From Actinomycetota bacterium (GTDB lineage Bacteria; Actinomycetota; Thermoleophilia; Gaiellales; Gaiellaceae): 39,855 nucleotides of DNA. The notes under the pieces were generated by a model that did not search any database, had not been told where the DNA came from, and was given only the letters and a program-made list of their open reading frames with translations. The stretch covers positions 29,176-69,030 of the forward strand of contig PLJC01000006.1 in the NCBI GenBank assembly GCA_003139545.1. Reading direction: 5' to 3'. This document shows, in pieces, positions 27,522 through 36,905 of this stretch. The position numbers and the translations under genes were made by a program. How positions within the stretch are numbered: the stretch's first letter is position 1; each line of letters starts with the position of its first letter.

Positions 27522-28483
27522 GCCAGAAGGCCCGCAAAAGGGCCGCCGCAGTCGCCCTCGTAGCTCTCATCGCCGGCGGGGCCCTCGCGTACGGGCAGGT
27601 CAGCGGCACATTCGCGATCTTCATCGCCGAGACCGAGAACCCGAACGCCGCGGCCCTCGGCAGCTGGATCCCGCCGCCGACGCTCACGAGCACCGCGCTC
27701 AACGGCAGCCCGTATGCGACCGAGCACCTCGTCTGGGTGTCCGGCAACAGCACGGTCATGCCCGGAGCCGCGGCGAACCCCGTTACCGGACAGGCGCTGC
27801 TCTACGCCGACGGCGGCTCCGCCGCGGCCGCGGTCTGCCCCGCCGCGGGCTCCGGCTCGTATGCCTCCTTCACGCCGTCGCCTGTGCTCACCGCCACCTC
27901 GACGACCTCCGACGTGACGGGCACGAACGTCCCCGACTGGTGGTGCTGGGAGCTGCAGTCGACCTCCACCTCCGCAACCACCTCGGGCGCCTGGACGTCC
28001 GATTACAAGGCGTTCACCTCGGCGCAGTCCAAGCGGCTCTTCGTCGTCACCGGGTACAGCCAGAACGACACGGGCGGAACGCTGGACAAGTTCGAGAACG
28101 GCGACCAGATCGTCCTCACGTTCAACCAGAACAGAGGCCCCATCGGCGCCGGCAACGGCACCGTCTTCGTGCGCGCGTGCAACACCAACATCATATTGAT
28201 CAGCACCGTCGCGATCGCATCCTGCGCGACCGTGCCGACCATCGGCCAGGTGACGGGGCAAACGGTCGGCACGAACCGCAACTGCACCACGTCCACCAGC
28301 GCGGGGAACGGGACGACAACGCTGACGATCACGCTCGCTTCGTGCGGCGGCAACTCGAGCATCGGCGCCGGCACGGCGACGTTCACCCCGACCGGGACAG
28401 GCCTCGCCGCAACGGCCGGGACGAACCTATGCTCGAGCGGCGCGGCCCCTAACTGCACGGCGACGACCGCAACGCGGTTCTAG
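27518..28483 (+). CDS. Secreted protein with SipW-type signal peptide, divergent member
   Basis: The 321-aa product has a GTG start overlapping the signal peptidase stop (GTGA). The signal is SQKARKR, a hydrophobic core, then QVSGTFAIFIAETENPNAAA, matching the GTFA.F.AET.NPN pattern of the other substrates. The mature protein is Ser/Thr/Gly/Asn-rich with eight cysteines (for example DWWCWELQ and the terminal CSSGAAPNCTATTATRF). It lacks the LTWH ending of its paralogues. It is likely cleaved by the adjacent SipW enzyme and could be an accessory or capping subunit of the same extracellular structure. Confidence 0.82.
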   Translation: MSQKARKRAAAVALVALIAGGALAYGQVSGTFAIFIAETENPNAAALGSWIPPPTLTSTALNGSPYATEHLVWVSGNSTVMPGAAANPVTGQALLYADGGSAAAAVCPAAGSGSYASFTPSPVLTATSTTSDVTGTNVPDWWCWELQSTSTSATTSGAWTSDYKAFTSAQSKRLFVVTGYSQNDTGGTLDKFENGDQIVLTFNQNRGPIGAGNGTVFVRACNTNIILISTVAIASCATVPTIGQVTGQTVGTNRNCTTSTSAGNGTTTLTITLASCGGNSSIGAGTATFTPTGTGLAATAGTNLCSSGAAPNCTATTATRF

Positions 28484-28492
28484 GAGGCCCGG

Positions 28493-29491
28493 GTGGCCGT
28501 CACCGAAGATCCGTGGCTCACCTGGCCCGAAGACTTCCCGCCCGGCACGAAGCGGCCCGGCGGCGGCGGCGGGCCTGCGCGGCCCGAGCGCTGGTACATG
28601 CGGCGCGAGCTGCACCTCGCGATCGGCATTCTCGTCGCGATCCTCACGGTGTTCTTGGCCGGGCAGCGCGCCACCGCCGGCGCGCGCGCGACGCTCGACA
28701 GCCGGCTCGTGCAGGGCGGAGCGGACGCCGACGCCGGCCTGATCGCCATCGAGTCGGAGCAGCTCTCGGCCGCCCGCGCGGTCGCGTTCACCCAGGGCGT
28801 CGCGACTGCGCTCGCGGCGGACGACGGCCCCGCGCTCAACCGCCTCGTCACGCCGCTGCAGGCGAACTCGACCGTGCCGATGATCGACATCGTGCAGCCC
28901 GACGGCCGCGTGCTGCTCGCGGTTCGCGCCAAGGGCGCGCCCGCGCCGGTCGCGTCACGTAAGGGCCTGCGCGCGCTCAAGCTCGCGCTGAGCGGCATCC
29001 ACAGCTCGCGCGGCGGCCGCTTCAGCGAGGTCGTGATCTATCGCAGCGGCCCGACGCTCCTCACCATCAGCCCGATCGTGCTCGGATCGAAGCCGGTCGG
29101 CGCCGTGCTCGCGATGACGCCGCTCGCGGACGTCCTCGGACGGCTCTCGCAGGAGACCGGCGTGGAGTTGACGACGTACGACACGATCGGCGATCCGATC
29201 GCGACGAGCGCCGTCTTCAACCCGAAGCCGCTCAGCTCGGACGTCGCGCAGACGCTCATGGGCGGCGGCGCGATCGTCACCCGCTACAACTGGGCCGACC
29301 ATCGCGAGAAGCTCGGCCGGCTGATCGTCGACCACCAGCCCGACGCCGTCCTCGGCGTCTCGCTCGAGGACGACAGCAACGTCACCGGCCGGTGGGTGAG
29401 CATCGACGTCGCCATCGGCCTCATCTGCACCGCGCTCATCCTCGCGACCTACTGGGCGCGCGTCGTCCTCGCGCGGCGGCGATTCGAATGA
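28493..29491 (+). CDS. Membrane protein with extracytoplasmic Cache-like sensor domain, no output domain
   Basis: The 332-aa product starts at a GTG with GGAGG six nt upstream. A Pro/Gly-rich cytoplasmic start precedes helix 1 (about 41-57). Residues 60-300 form an external domain with a long first helix (ESEQLSAARAVAFTQGVATA) and PAS-like strands (IDIVQPDGRVLLAVRAKG, VVIYRSGPTLLTISPIVLGS, VGAVLAMTPLADVLG), resembling the dCache ligand-binding domains of chemoreceptors and kinases. Helix 2 (about 303-322) is followed by only a few basic residues, so there is no kinase, HAMP or cyclase domain. The downstream start overlaps its stop (ATGA). It may sense a ligand for the fibre operon through a partner, or act as an assembly factor. 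Confidence 0.8.
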   Translation: MAVTEDPWLTWPEDFPPGTKRPGGGGGPARPERWYMRRELHLAIGILVAILTVFLAGQRATAGARATLDSRLVQGGADADAGLIAIESEQLSAARAVAFTQGVATALAADDGPALNRLVTPLQANSTVPMIDIVQPDGRVLLAVRAKGAPAPVASRKGLRALKLALSGIHSSRGGRFSEVVIYRSGPTLLTISPIVLGSKPVGAVLAMTPLADVLGRLSQETGVELTTYDTIGDPIATSAVFNPKPLSSDVAQTLMGGGAIVTRYNWADHREKLGRLIVDHQPDAVLGVSLEDDSNVTGRWVSIDVAIGLICTALILATYWARVVLARRRFE

Positions 29492-30606
29492 AGCGCGCGG
29501 CATACCTCGCCGTCCTCCTGGGCGCGCTCGCCGTCCCGGCGCTCGCGCACGCGGCGCCGCCGATCGCGCGGCCCGATCCGGTCACATATCCGATCAAGCT
29601 CGACTACGAGGATCCGCTTCCCGGCTCCCTCGCGCCGCTCGGCCAGGGCGTCATCATGGCGTCGACACGGGATGAGGCGTATCTCGCGTTCGAGCGCCGC
29701 GACGACCTCGGCGGCTTCGTGCCCGCGCCGATCGGGCGCCTCACGCTGACGACGGGCGGGCACGACGTGCTCTCGCCCGGGACGCACAAGCCGCAGATCC
29801 CGCTCTTCCAGCGGTCGGCCGGCGGCAAGGTCAACAGCTTCACGTTCACCGGCAGTCCGCCCGCGACGACGCCGCCGCCCGACAACGGGAACGGGAACGG
29901 CGTCACGCCGCCGCCCCCGCCGACGCCAGGGAACAACAACGTCCCGCCCGCGAACCAGGGCTTCGGCGGCCTGCCCGGCGGCGGAAAGAGCGGCGGCGGC
30001 TCGAGCACGACCGGCACGACGACGACCACCGGTGGGAACGGCGGAGGCAACGGCGGCGGCACGACGACGACCACGTCGAAGCCGCCCCCGACCACCACGA
30101 CGACGCCCGCCACGACGACCACCACCGGAACAACGACGACCACGCCCTCCGGGGGCGGCGGCGGCGGAGGCGGTGGCGGCGGCAGTGGCTGCTCGGGCGG
30201 CACCTGCGCCGCGGGCAGCTGTGGAACGCCCGGCATCCAGATCGACAGCGCGCCGGCCGGCTGCGTCATCAACCTCCCGAACGCTGCTCCAGGCGACTCC
30301 GAATCGGAGATCATGACGATCACGAACACGAGCGACACGACGTACACGCTCAAGTTCAGGGCGGTCGCGGCAAACAACAACCACCCTCCGCCGGACCTCG
30401 AGATGGACGTCTTCGTCCCGTCGGCAGGCCCGGCGTCACCCATGCCGCCGCTCAACTTCTGGATGGGCACCTTCCACGCGCTGACGACGCTCACCCCGGG
30501 CCAGACGGTCCAGTACGAAATCGAGCTCTACCTGCCGACGACAGCTGGCAACGCCGACCAGAACAAGTCGGCCGCGCTCACGTTCGACTGGAAGGCCGCG
30601 GGATGA
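29488..30606 (+). CDS. Secreted protein with Thr/Pro/Gly low-complexity linker and C-terminal beta domain
   Basis: The 372-aa product starts at the ATG overlapping the preceding stop (ATGA). A Sec-type signal peptide ends at AHA (residues 1-22), not a SipW motif. Residues 23-122 are a globular part; 123-240 are a low-complexity linker of Pro, Asn-Gly, poly-Thr and a run of 11 Gly (222-232). CSGGTCAAGSCG then leads into a C-terminal domain (about 248-372) with APGDSESEIMTITNTSDTTY, a strand pattern also seen in TasA-like and DUF11-like beta-sandwiches. The layout suggests a flexible surface stalk carrying a binding domain. It is the last gene of the SipW-type operon. Confidence 0.8.
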   Translation: MKRAAYLAVLLGALAVPALAHAAPPIARPDPVTYPIKLDYEDPLPGSLAPLGQGVIMASTRDEAYLAFERRDDLGGFVPAPIGRLTLTTGGHDVLSPGTHKPQIPLFQRSAGGKVNSFTFTGSPPATTPPPDNGNGNGVTPPPPPTPGNNNVPPANQGFGGLPGGGKSGGGSSTTGTTTTTGGNGGGNGGGTTTTTSKPPPTTTTTPATTTTTGTTTTTPSGGGGGGGGGGGSGCSGGTCAAGSCGTPGIQIDSAPAGCVINLPNAAPGDSESEIMTITNTSDTTYTLKFRAVAANNNHPPPDLEMDVFVPSAGPASPMPPLNFWMGTFHALTTLTPGQTVQYEIELYLPTTAGNADQNKSAALTFDWKAAG

Positions 30607-30632
30607 ATCGGGTAAGACCCTCGCTCGAGCGC

Positions 30633-30662
30633 TTGTAAGTCACCCGGCCCCACGGCTACATT
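30633..30662 (+). promoter_or_regulatory. Candidate promoter of the Ig-like repeat protein
   Basis: TTGTAA (30633-30638) and TACATT (30657-30662) are 18 nt apart. Transcription would begin only about 6-9 nt before the GTG/ATG at 30675/30678, so the mRNA may be leaderless, consistent with the absence of a ribosome site. Confidence 0.35.
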
Positions 30663-30674
30663 TCACTCGTTCCA

Positions 30675-33641
30675 GTGATGTCCTTTGCGGCGACATCCAG
30701 GAGCGCGGCCTGCGGCAGGCGCGCGCTCACACTCTCTGCGGTTGCGGTGATCGCAGGCGTCGCCGCGCTCATGGGCGGGGTCGGCGGCGCCTCGGCCACG
30801 AGCCTCGCGCTCTGCCTCACGTCCATCTCGGCTCCGACGGCGACTCCGTCGTCCGTCCCCGCCGGAACGCCGATCACGTACACGGCCACCGTCACCGCCG
30901 CAAGCGGATGCACGAACGGCAGCCCGACGGGCACCGTCGCCTTCTATTCGAACTACGTCGCCAACGGCCAACAACAGTCGTTCCAGATCGGCGTCCCCGT
31001 CTCGCTGCAACCGACGGGAACACCGGGACAGTCGATCGCAACGCTCGTCGACAACAGCCTGCCCAAGGGCTCGTACGCGATCACCGCGGCGTACACGAGC
31101 AGCGACGAGTCGCTGTTCTGGGACGCAGGCCCGAGCACGGGAACGAGCGTCGTCATCCTGAGCAACGCGCCGACAACGACGACGATGGACTTCACCGAGG
31201 ACGCGTCGACGATCACGGTCGGCCAGACCGTCACCTTCCACGTGCACATCACGCCGGTCGACCAGAACGGCAATCCGACGGGCGGCGTCGCGACCGGCAC
31301 GGTGGACTTCTCCGCCGGCCCGGCCGCCGCGTCCGGGCAGGTTCACTTCGAGTCGGTGCAGCTCGACGGCACCGGCTCGATCACGTTCTCCTACGCGGGA
31401 TTCGTCCCGGGCGACTACATCGTCGTCGCGTCGTACACGGGCGACCCGGTCGACTACGGCATCTCCGGGCAGCTCCCGCTCAACGTCCTTCCGTCGACCG
31501 GCGGAGGTAGCAACCAGCAGGCAACCACGATCGCGTACACCGGCGAGGTCGAGGCGGGTTTCGGGACGCAGACAACTCTCAGCGGCCATCTCGAGAAGGG
31601 GGACGGCAGCGCGCTCAGCGGGGAGCCGCTCACCCTCTCGATGGGATCGCAGAGCTGCACGACGGGCGCGACCGACGGCAGTGGCGACGCGTCCTGCCAG
31701 ATCACGATCACGCAGGGCTCGGGCCAGTATCCGGCGACCGCGCAATTCGCGGGCGACGCCAACTGGAGCCCCGCCGTCGCGTCGACGACCTTCACCGTCG
31801 ACCAGGCGCCGACCCAGCTCGCCTATACCGGAGCGACGAGCGGCCCCGGCGGCGTGCCGGCCACGCTCTCGGCGCACCTGACGGCGAACGGTTCCGACCT
31901 CGCCGGCGAGATCGTCTCACTCTCGCTCGACGGGAACAGCTGCACGGGAACCACCAACTCCTCCGGCGTGGCCTCCTGTTCGGTCACGCCGACCGAGGCG
32001 CCGGGGAGCTACGCGGTCGCAGCGCACTTCGCCGGCGACGCCGACTATCTCCCGAGCGACGCGACGGGGACCTTCACGGTCACGGCCGTGTTGTCGACAA
32101 CAACGCAGGCAGGCCCGATCGCGCCCGTTCTCGCCGGCACGACGGCGACGCTGACGGCGACGGTGACCCCGGCCACGGCGACGGGGCCGGTCACCTTCTC
32201 GACCAGCGGCACGACGCTCTGCACCGCGACGCTCGCCGCCGGTGCAGCCTCGTGTGGTGCGACCTTTGCACAGCCCGGCTCGTACACGGTCAAGGCGAGC
32301 TACGGCGGCAACGGCGTCTATCCGCCGTCCTCCGGCACGACCACCGTGCTCGTCTACGCGCTCGCGCCCGGCGGCGGGTCGTTCGTCGTCGGCGACAAGA
32401 GCGCGACCGGCTCGGTCACCTTCTGGGGCTCGCAGTGGGCGAAGGTCAACGCGCTCAGCGGCGGCCCCGCGCCGGACGCATTCAAGGGCTTTGCACTGAA
32501 CGGCGCGACGTGCGGCGGCACGTGGAGCACCGACCCGGGCAACAGCTCTCCCCCGCCCGCCGGGCCGCTCCCCGCGTACATGGCGGTGCTCGTCACGAGC
32601 AACTCGGCGAAGGCCGGCTCGACGATCTACGGCAACACGGTCGCGATCGTCATCGTCCAGACGAACGCGGGCTACAAGAATGATCCGGGACACGCAGGCA
32701 CAGGCACCGTCGTCGCGACGCTCTGCACCGGCTCCGCGGCGCTGACGAAGCCTGCGACGAAGACGACGTACACGGGTGCGACGTCCGGGGCGACCGGCTC
32801 CTCGGCGACGCTCTCGGCGACGTTGACCGACGCGGCCGGGAATCCGCTCAGCGGCGAGACCGTGACCCTGGCGCTCGGGACGCTCAGCTGCACCGACAAG
32901 ACCGACACGAAGGGCAACGCGAGCTGCAACGTCATCGTCGCGCAGGGCGCCGGGACGTATCCGGTGAGCGCGACGTTCGCGTCCGCCGACGGCTACGCCG
33001 GCAGCAGCGACTCGGCGACGTTCAAGGTCGGCGCCGGAGGCGGCGGCGGGAAGCGCACGTCGTGCGGCGGCAGCTTCAACGGGACGTCGATCCACGGCGG
33101 CAACACGCTCTGGTTCAACAGCGCGCTCAAGGTCAACGGGCTTCCGAAGAACGGCGCGACGATCACGTTCACCGGTCAGACGATCACGATCGGCGGCCAG
33201 ACGATCAGCGTTCCGGACGCGAAGATCGTGTTCTCGTCCAGCGTCACGACCGCGACGACCACGTTCACAAACGGCGTCTGGGTGACGACCGTGCCAGTGA
33301 ACGTGAGCGGCAACGTCTTCCTCTCGGGCGTCGCCTATCAGCTGGCCGCGGCAGGGCTCGCCGGTGCCCAGAACGTGACGTGGTCGGGGGCGATCGCGAG
33401 CGACACTCCCGGCCTGACGGTCAACTGGCAATGGGGCGCGGCCGCCTACACGGGCTTCGGCTCAAGCCTTGGCAGCCTCGGCGTGAAGCCGGTGGACGAC
33501 ACGAAAGCGAGCAGCTGGAAGAACGCAGATCACGCAGGCACGCCCGAGAGCTGGGGCAACGGCGTGACCGGCGGCGGCACCGGCGGCGGCGGCTCGAACT
33601 ACACCGGCTCGTACAGCAGCACGAGCTCGGTCGGCTTCTAG
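30675..33641 (+). CDS. Large secreted Ig-like repeat (Big_3-type) surface protein
   Basis: The product is 988 aa from a GTG immediately followed by an ATG; either may start translation and neither has a ribosome site. A long signal region ends near GGASA (about residue 40). Six Ig-like repeats of 90-120 aa follow. Repeats 3, 4 and 6 share the pattern T.(I/L/T)AYTG or TTYTG...LSG(E)...C...G.A.C, then GSYAV.A.FAGDADY. After repeat 5 a different domain is inserted (about 570-690, with FWGSQW, FKGFALNG, CGGTW and NPGH-like DPGHAGTGTVVATLC). The last domain (about 796-960) starts TSCGGSFNGTSIHGGNTLWF and is followed by a Gly/Ser/Tyr tail. There is no LPXTG or other anchor. An extracellular adhesive or matrix role is inferred from the repeats and from the SipW-type operon next to it. 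Confidence 0.83.
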   Translation: MMSFAATSRSAACGRRALTLSAVAVIAGVAALMGGVGGASATSLALCLTSISAPTATPSSVPAGTPITYTATVTAASGCTNGSPTGTVAFYSNYVANGQQQSFQIGVPVSLQPTGTPGQSIATLVDNSLPKGSYAITAAYTSSDESLFWDAGPSTGTSVVILSNAPTTTTMDFTEDASTITVGQTVTFHVHITPVDQNGNPTGGVATGTVDFSAGPAAASGQVHFESVQLDGTGSITFSYAGFVPGDYIVVASYTGDPVDYGISGQLPLNVLPSTGGGSNQQATTIAYTGEVEAGFGTQTTLSGHLEKGDGSALSGEPLTLSMGSQSCTTGATDGSGDASCQITITQGSGQYPATAQFAGDANWSPAVASTTFTVDQAPTQLAYTGATSGPGGVPATLSAHLTANGSDLAGEIVSLSLDGNSCTGTTNSSGVASCSVTPTEAPGSYAVAAHFAGDADYLPSDATGTFTVTAVLSTTTQAGPIAPVLAGTTATLTATVTPATATGPVTFSTSGTTLCTATLAAGAASCGATFAQPGSYTVKASYGGNGVYPPSSGTTTVLVYALAPGGGSFVVGDKSATGSVTFWGSQWAKVNALSGGPAPDAFKGFALNGATCGGTWSTDPGNSSPPPAGPLPAYMAVLVTSNSAKAGSTIYGNTVAIVIVQTNAGYKNDPGHAGTGTVVATLCTGSAALTKPATKTTYTGATSGATGSSATLSATLTDAAGNPLSGETVTLALGTLSCTDKTDTKGNASCNVIVAQGAGTYPVSATFASADGYAGSSDSATFKVGAGGGGGKRTSCGGSFNGTSIHGGNTLWFNSALKVNGLPKNGATITFTGQTITIGGQTISVPDAKIVFSSSVTTATTTFTNGVWVTTVPVNVSGNVFLSGVAYQLAAAGLAGAQNVTWSGAIASDTPGLTVNWQWGAAAYTGFGSSLGSLGVKPVDDTKASSWKNADHAGTPESWGNGVTGGGTGGGGSNYTGSYSSTSSVGF

Positions 33642-34197
33642 CCCCCCGGCTTCCAGAGCGGCTCGTCGGCGCCGGCGGCGGCGTTCGCGGCGCGCGCTGC
33701 GATGAAGAGCAGGTCGGAGAGCCGGTTCAGGTACACGCGCGCGAGCGGATTGACGTCCGCCTGCAGTGAGGCGAGTTCGGCGCGACGCGCGACGGTGCGG
33801 GCGACGTGCAACCGCGCCGCGGCTTCCGAGCCGCCCGGGAGGACGAAGCTCTTCAGCTCGGGCAGCGGCTCGTTCAGCTCGTCGCACAGACGCTCGAGGC
33901 CGTCCACCATCTCCTGTGTCGTGCGCAGCCTGCCCTCCACCGAGTACGGCACGGAGAGGTCGGCGCCGACGTCGAAGAGTTCGTTCTGGATGCGCGACAG
34001 CGTCGTGTGCAGCGAGTCGGGAAGGTCGCCGGCGAGAGCGACGCCGATCTGCGAGTTCAGCTCGTCGACGATCCCGTACGCGACGATGCGCGGATCGAGC
34101 TTCGAGACGCGCGAGCCGTCGCCGAGGCTCGTCTCGCCGGCGTCGCCGCCGCGCGTGTAGATCTTCGTCAGCCGCACCGGTTCGTCGCGCTTCCGCA

Positions 34198-34198
<1 letters not shown>
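33638..34198 (-). CDS. Cob(I)alamin adenosyltransferase, PduO type
   Basis: The 186-aa product makes adenosylcobalamin from ATP and cob(I)alamin. Motifs are KIYTRGGDAGETSLGDGSRV (ATP-binding TRxGDxGxT), AYGIVDELNSQIGVA, FVLPGG, ARTVARRAE and YLNRLSDLLFIAAR, in the order of the PduO/MMAB family. The ATG (34196-34198) overlaps the TGA of the acyl-CoA dehydrogenase gene by one base (TGATG). Much longer open sequence upstream is antisense-like shadow of that gene. Its cofactor product serves B12-dependent mutases such as the one at 1031-2632. Its stop overlaps the convergent Ig-like gene stop within CTAG. Confidence 0.93.
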
Positions 34199-35367
<1,169 letters not shown>

Positions 35368-35395
35368 GCGGGAAGCGTAGTCGTAGTCTTCCCAC

Positions 35396-35779
35396 ATGCT
35401 CGTCGCTCCGCCCACGCCCTCGCCCGCCGCGATCGTCCGCGCCTGGAGCGCCGCGCTGAACACGAATCACAACGCCGCGGCCGCGAAGCTCTTCGCGCCG
35501 AACGCTCGCATCATCCAAGGATCGCTTGAGGCGCGGGTGACATCGCCGCAGCTCGCGCTCGCCTTCAACGCCTCGCTGCCATGCGCCGGGAAGATCACGC
35601 GCATCACCGTCAAGGGCGACCGCGCGACCGCGACGTTCGTCCTCGGCCACCGCCCCCGGCACACTTGCACGGCGGCCCGCAGCGAGAAGGCGGCCGCGGT
35701 CTTCGTCGTTCAGGCCGGGAAGATCGTGCTCTGGGAACAGGTGCCGGTGCCGAAAGGCCCCGGCGGCTTGCCCGCCTAG
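35396..35779 (+). CDS. NTF2/SnoaL-like small protein
   Basis: The product is 127 aa with no signal peptide. PAAIVRAWSAALNTNHNAAA, KLFAPNARIIQG and the strands ITRITVKGDRATATFVLGHR and AAAVFVVQAGKIVLWEQ match the layout of an NTF2-like cone fold used in SnoaL-type proteins. Two cysteines (LPCAGK, HTCTAA) may be functional. The ATG shares CATG with an alternative start of the divergent acyl-CoA dehydrogenase, and the stop overlaps the convergent response regulator stop in CTAG. The substrate is unknown. Confidence 0.75.
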   Translation: MLVAPPTPSPAAIVRAWSAALNTNHNAAAAKLFAPNARIIQGSLEARVTSPQLALAFNASLPCAGKITRITVKGDRATATFVLGHRPRHTCTAARSEKAAAVFVVQAGKIVLWEQVPVPKGPGGLPA

Positions 35780-36852
35780 GCGGCGGCGGTCTCCCGGTAG
35801 GCCGCGACGAGCAGGGGCTCGCAGTCGTGGAACGCCTCCACGACGATGGGGTCGAACTGGCGGCCCGACTCGGCGACGATCTCCTCGCGCGCCGCGGTCC
35901 AGGCGAGCGCCTGCCGGTACGGCCGGTCGCTCGTCATCGCGTCGAGCGCGTCGGCGACAGCGAAGATGCGCGCGCCGATCGGCGTGTCGTCCGCGCGGAG
36001 CCCGTCCGGGTAGCCCTTTCCGTCCCAGCGCTCGTGGTGCGAGCGAACGATCTGTAGGCCTTCGCCCTGAAGCAGGGCGACACCGGAGAGCATCTCTTCG
36101 CCGAGCAGCGTGTGCTGCTGCATGCGCTTCCGCTCGTCCGGCGTGAGCGGCCCGGCCTTCTGGAGGATCTCGTCGGGAATCCCGATCTTTCCGACGTCGT
36201 GCAGCAGGAAGCCGTACTCGATCCCGCGGTCGCGGTCGGCGAAGCCGGGCTCCATGGCGGCGAGCAGCTCGAGCGCGTAGCGCACGACGCGCTGCGAGTG
36301 GTCGTGCGTGTTCGCGTCCTTCCACTCGAGTGCGGTCGCAAGCGCGGTCACGGTCTCGAGGTACGAGCCCTCGAGCAGTGCGCGCTGCCGCCGTTCGACC
36401 GCGAGCATGTGGCGGAGGTCGCGCGCATAGAGCAGCAGCTCCTCGTCGTCGTGCATCTCAACAGCACGCGGACGCATGGTGGGCGTCCGCGTGCCGTTCT
36501 GGGTGAGCCGCTCGACGACCGCGAGCAGCTCGAGCGGGCTGAACGGCTTGCGCACGAGCGCCTCGGCGCCTGCATCCTGCCCGCGGCGAGCCTCCTCGAG
36601 ATCGGCGCCCGTGAGGAGGACGATCGGGATCTCGCGCGTGTCCGGCGATCCCTTGAGCCGTGCGCACAACTCGGCACCGCCGACGCCGGGCATGCGCAGG
36701 TCGAGCACGATGAGATCGGGGCGGGCCGTCCGGATCCGCGCCTCGGCTTCGAGTGCCGAGCCGGCCTCGTCCACGGTCACGTCTGCGCCCTCGAAGGTGA
36801 CGCGCAGGAGCTCGCGGAGGGCGGGCTCGTCGTCGACCAGCAGAATCTTCAT
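35776..36852 (-). CDS. Response regulator with HD-GYP domain (probable c-di-GMP phosphodiesterase)
   Basis: The 358-aa product starts at an ATG preceded by GGCGGGGA. The receiver domain (1-118) has the acidic pocket DDEP (7-10), phospho-acceptor Asp51 (LDLRMPG), Thr81 and Lys102 (RKPFSP). A helical linker (130-165) leads to the HD-GYP domain with THDHSQRV, LLHDVGKIGIPDEIL (His217-Asp218) and HHERWDGKGYPDGL (GYP at 279-281). All metal and GYP residues are present, so it should hydrolyse c-di-GMP to pGpG or GMP when phosphorylated. No histidine kinase lies beside it. As c-di-GMP commonly controls matrix production, a link to the polysaccharide and fibre operons is plausible but unproven. Confidence 0.92.
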   Translation of the reverse strand: MKILLVDDEPALRELLRVTFEGADVTVDEAGSALEAEARIRTARPDLIVLDLRMPGVGGAELCARLKGSPDTREIPIVLLTGADLEEARRGQDAGAEALVRKPFSPLELLAVVERLTQNGTRTPTMRPRAVEMHDDEELLLYARDLRHMLAVERRQRALLEGSYLETVTALATALEWKDANTHDHSQRVVRYALELLAAMEPGFADRDRGIEYGFLLHDVGKIGIPDEILQKAGPLTPDERKRMQQHTLLGEEMLSGVALLQGEGLQIVRSHHERWDGKGYPDGLRADDTPIGARIFAVADALDAMTSDRPYRQALAWTAAREEIVAESGRQFDPIVVEAFHDCEPLLVAAYRETAAA

Positions 36853-36905
36853 TCCCCGCCCTGCATTTCGGCAGCCCGGGCCATGCGGGTGAGTCCCCGA
36901 ACGGG

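Noticed and set aside
29449..30494. Minus-strand open frames with poly-Pro and poly-Val over the Thr/Gly linker
   Set aside because: They mirror the low-complexity codons of the plus-strand linker and have no start context or domain.
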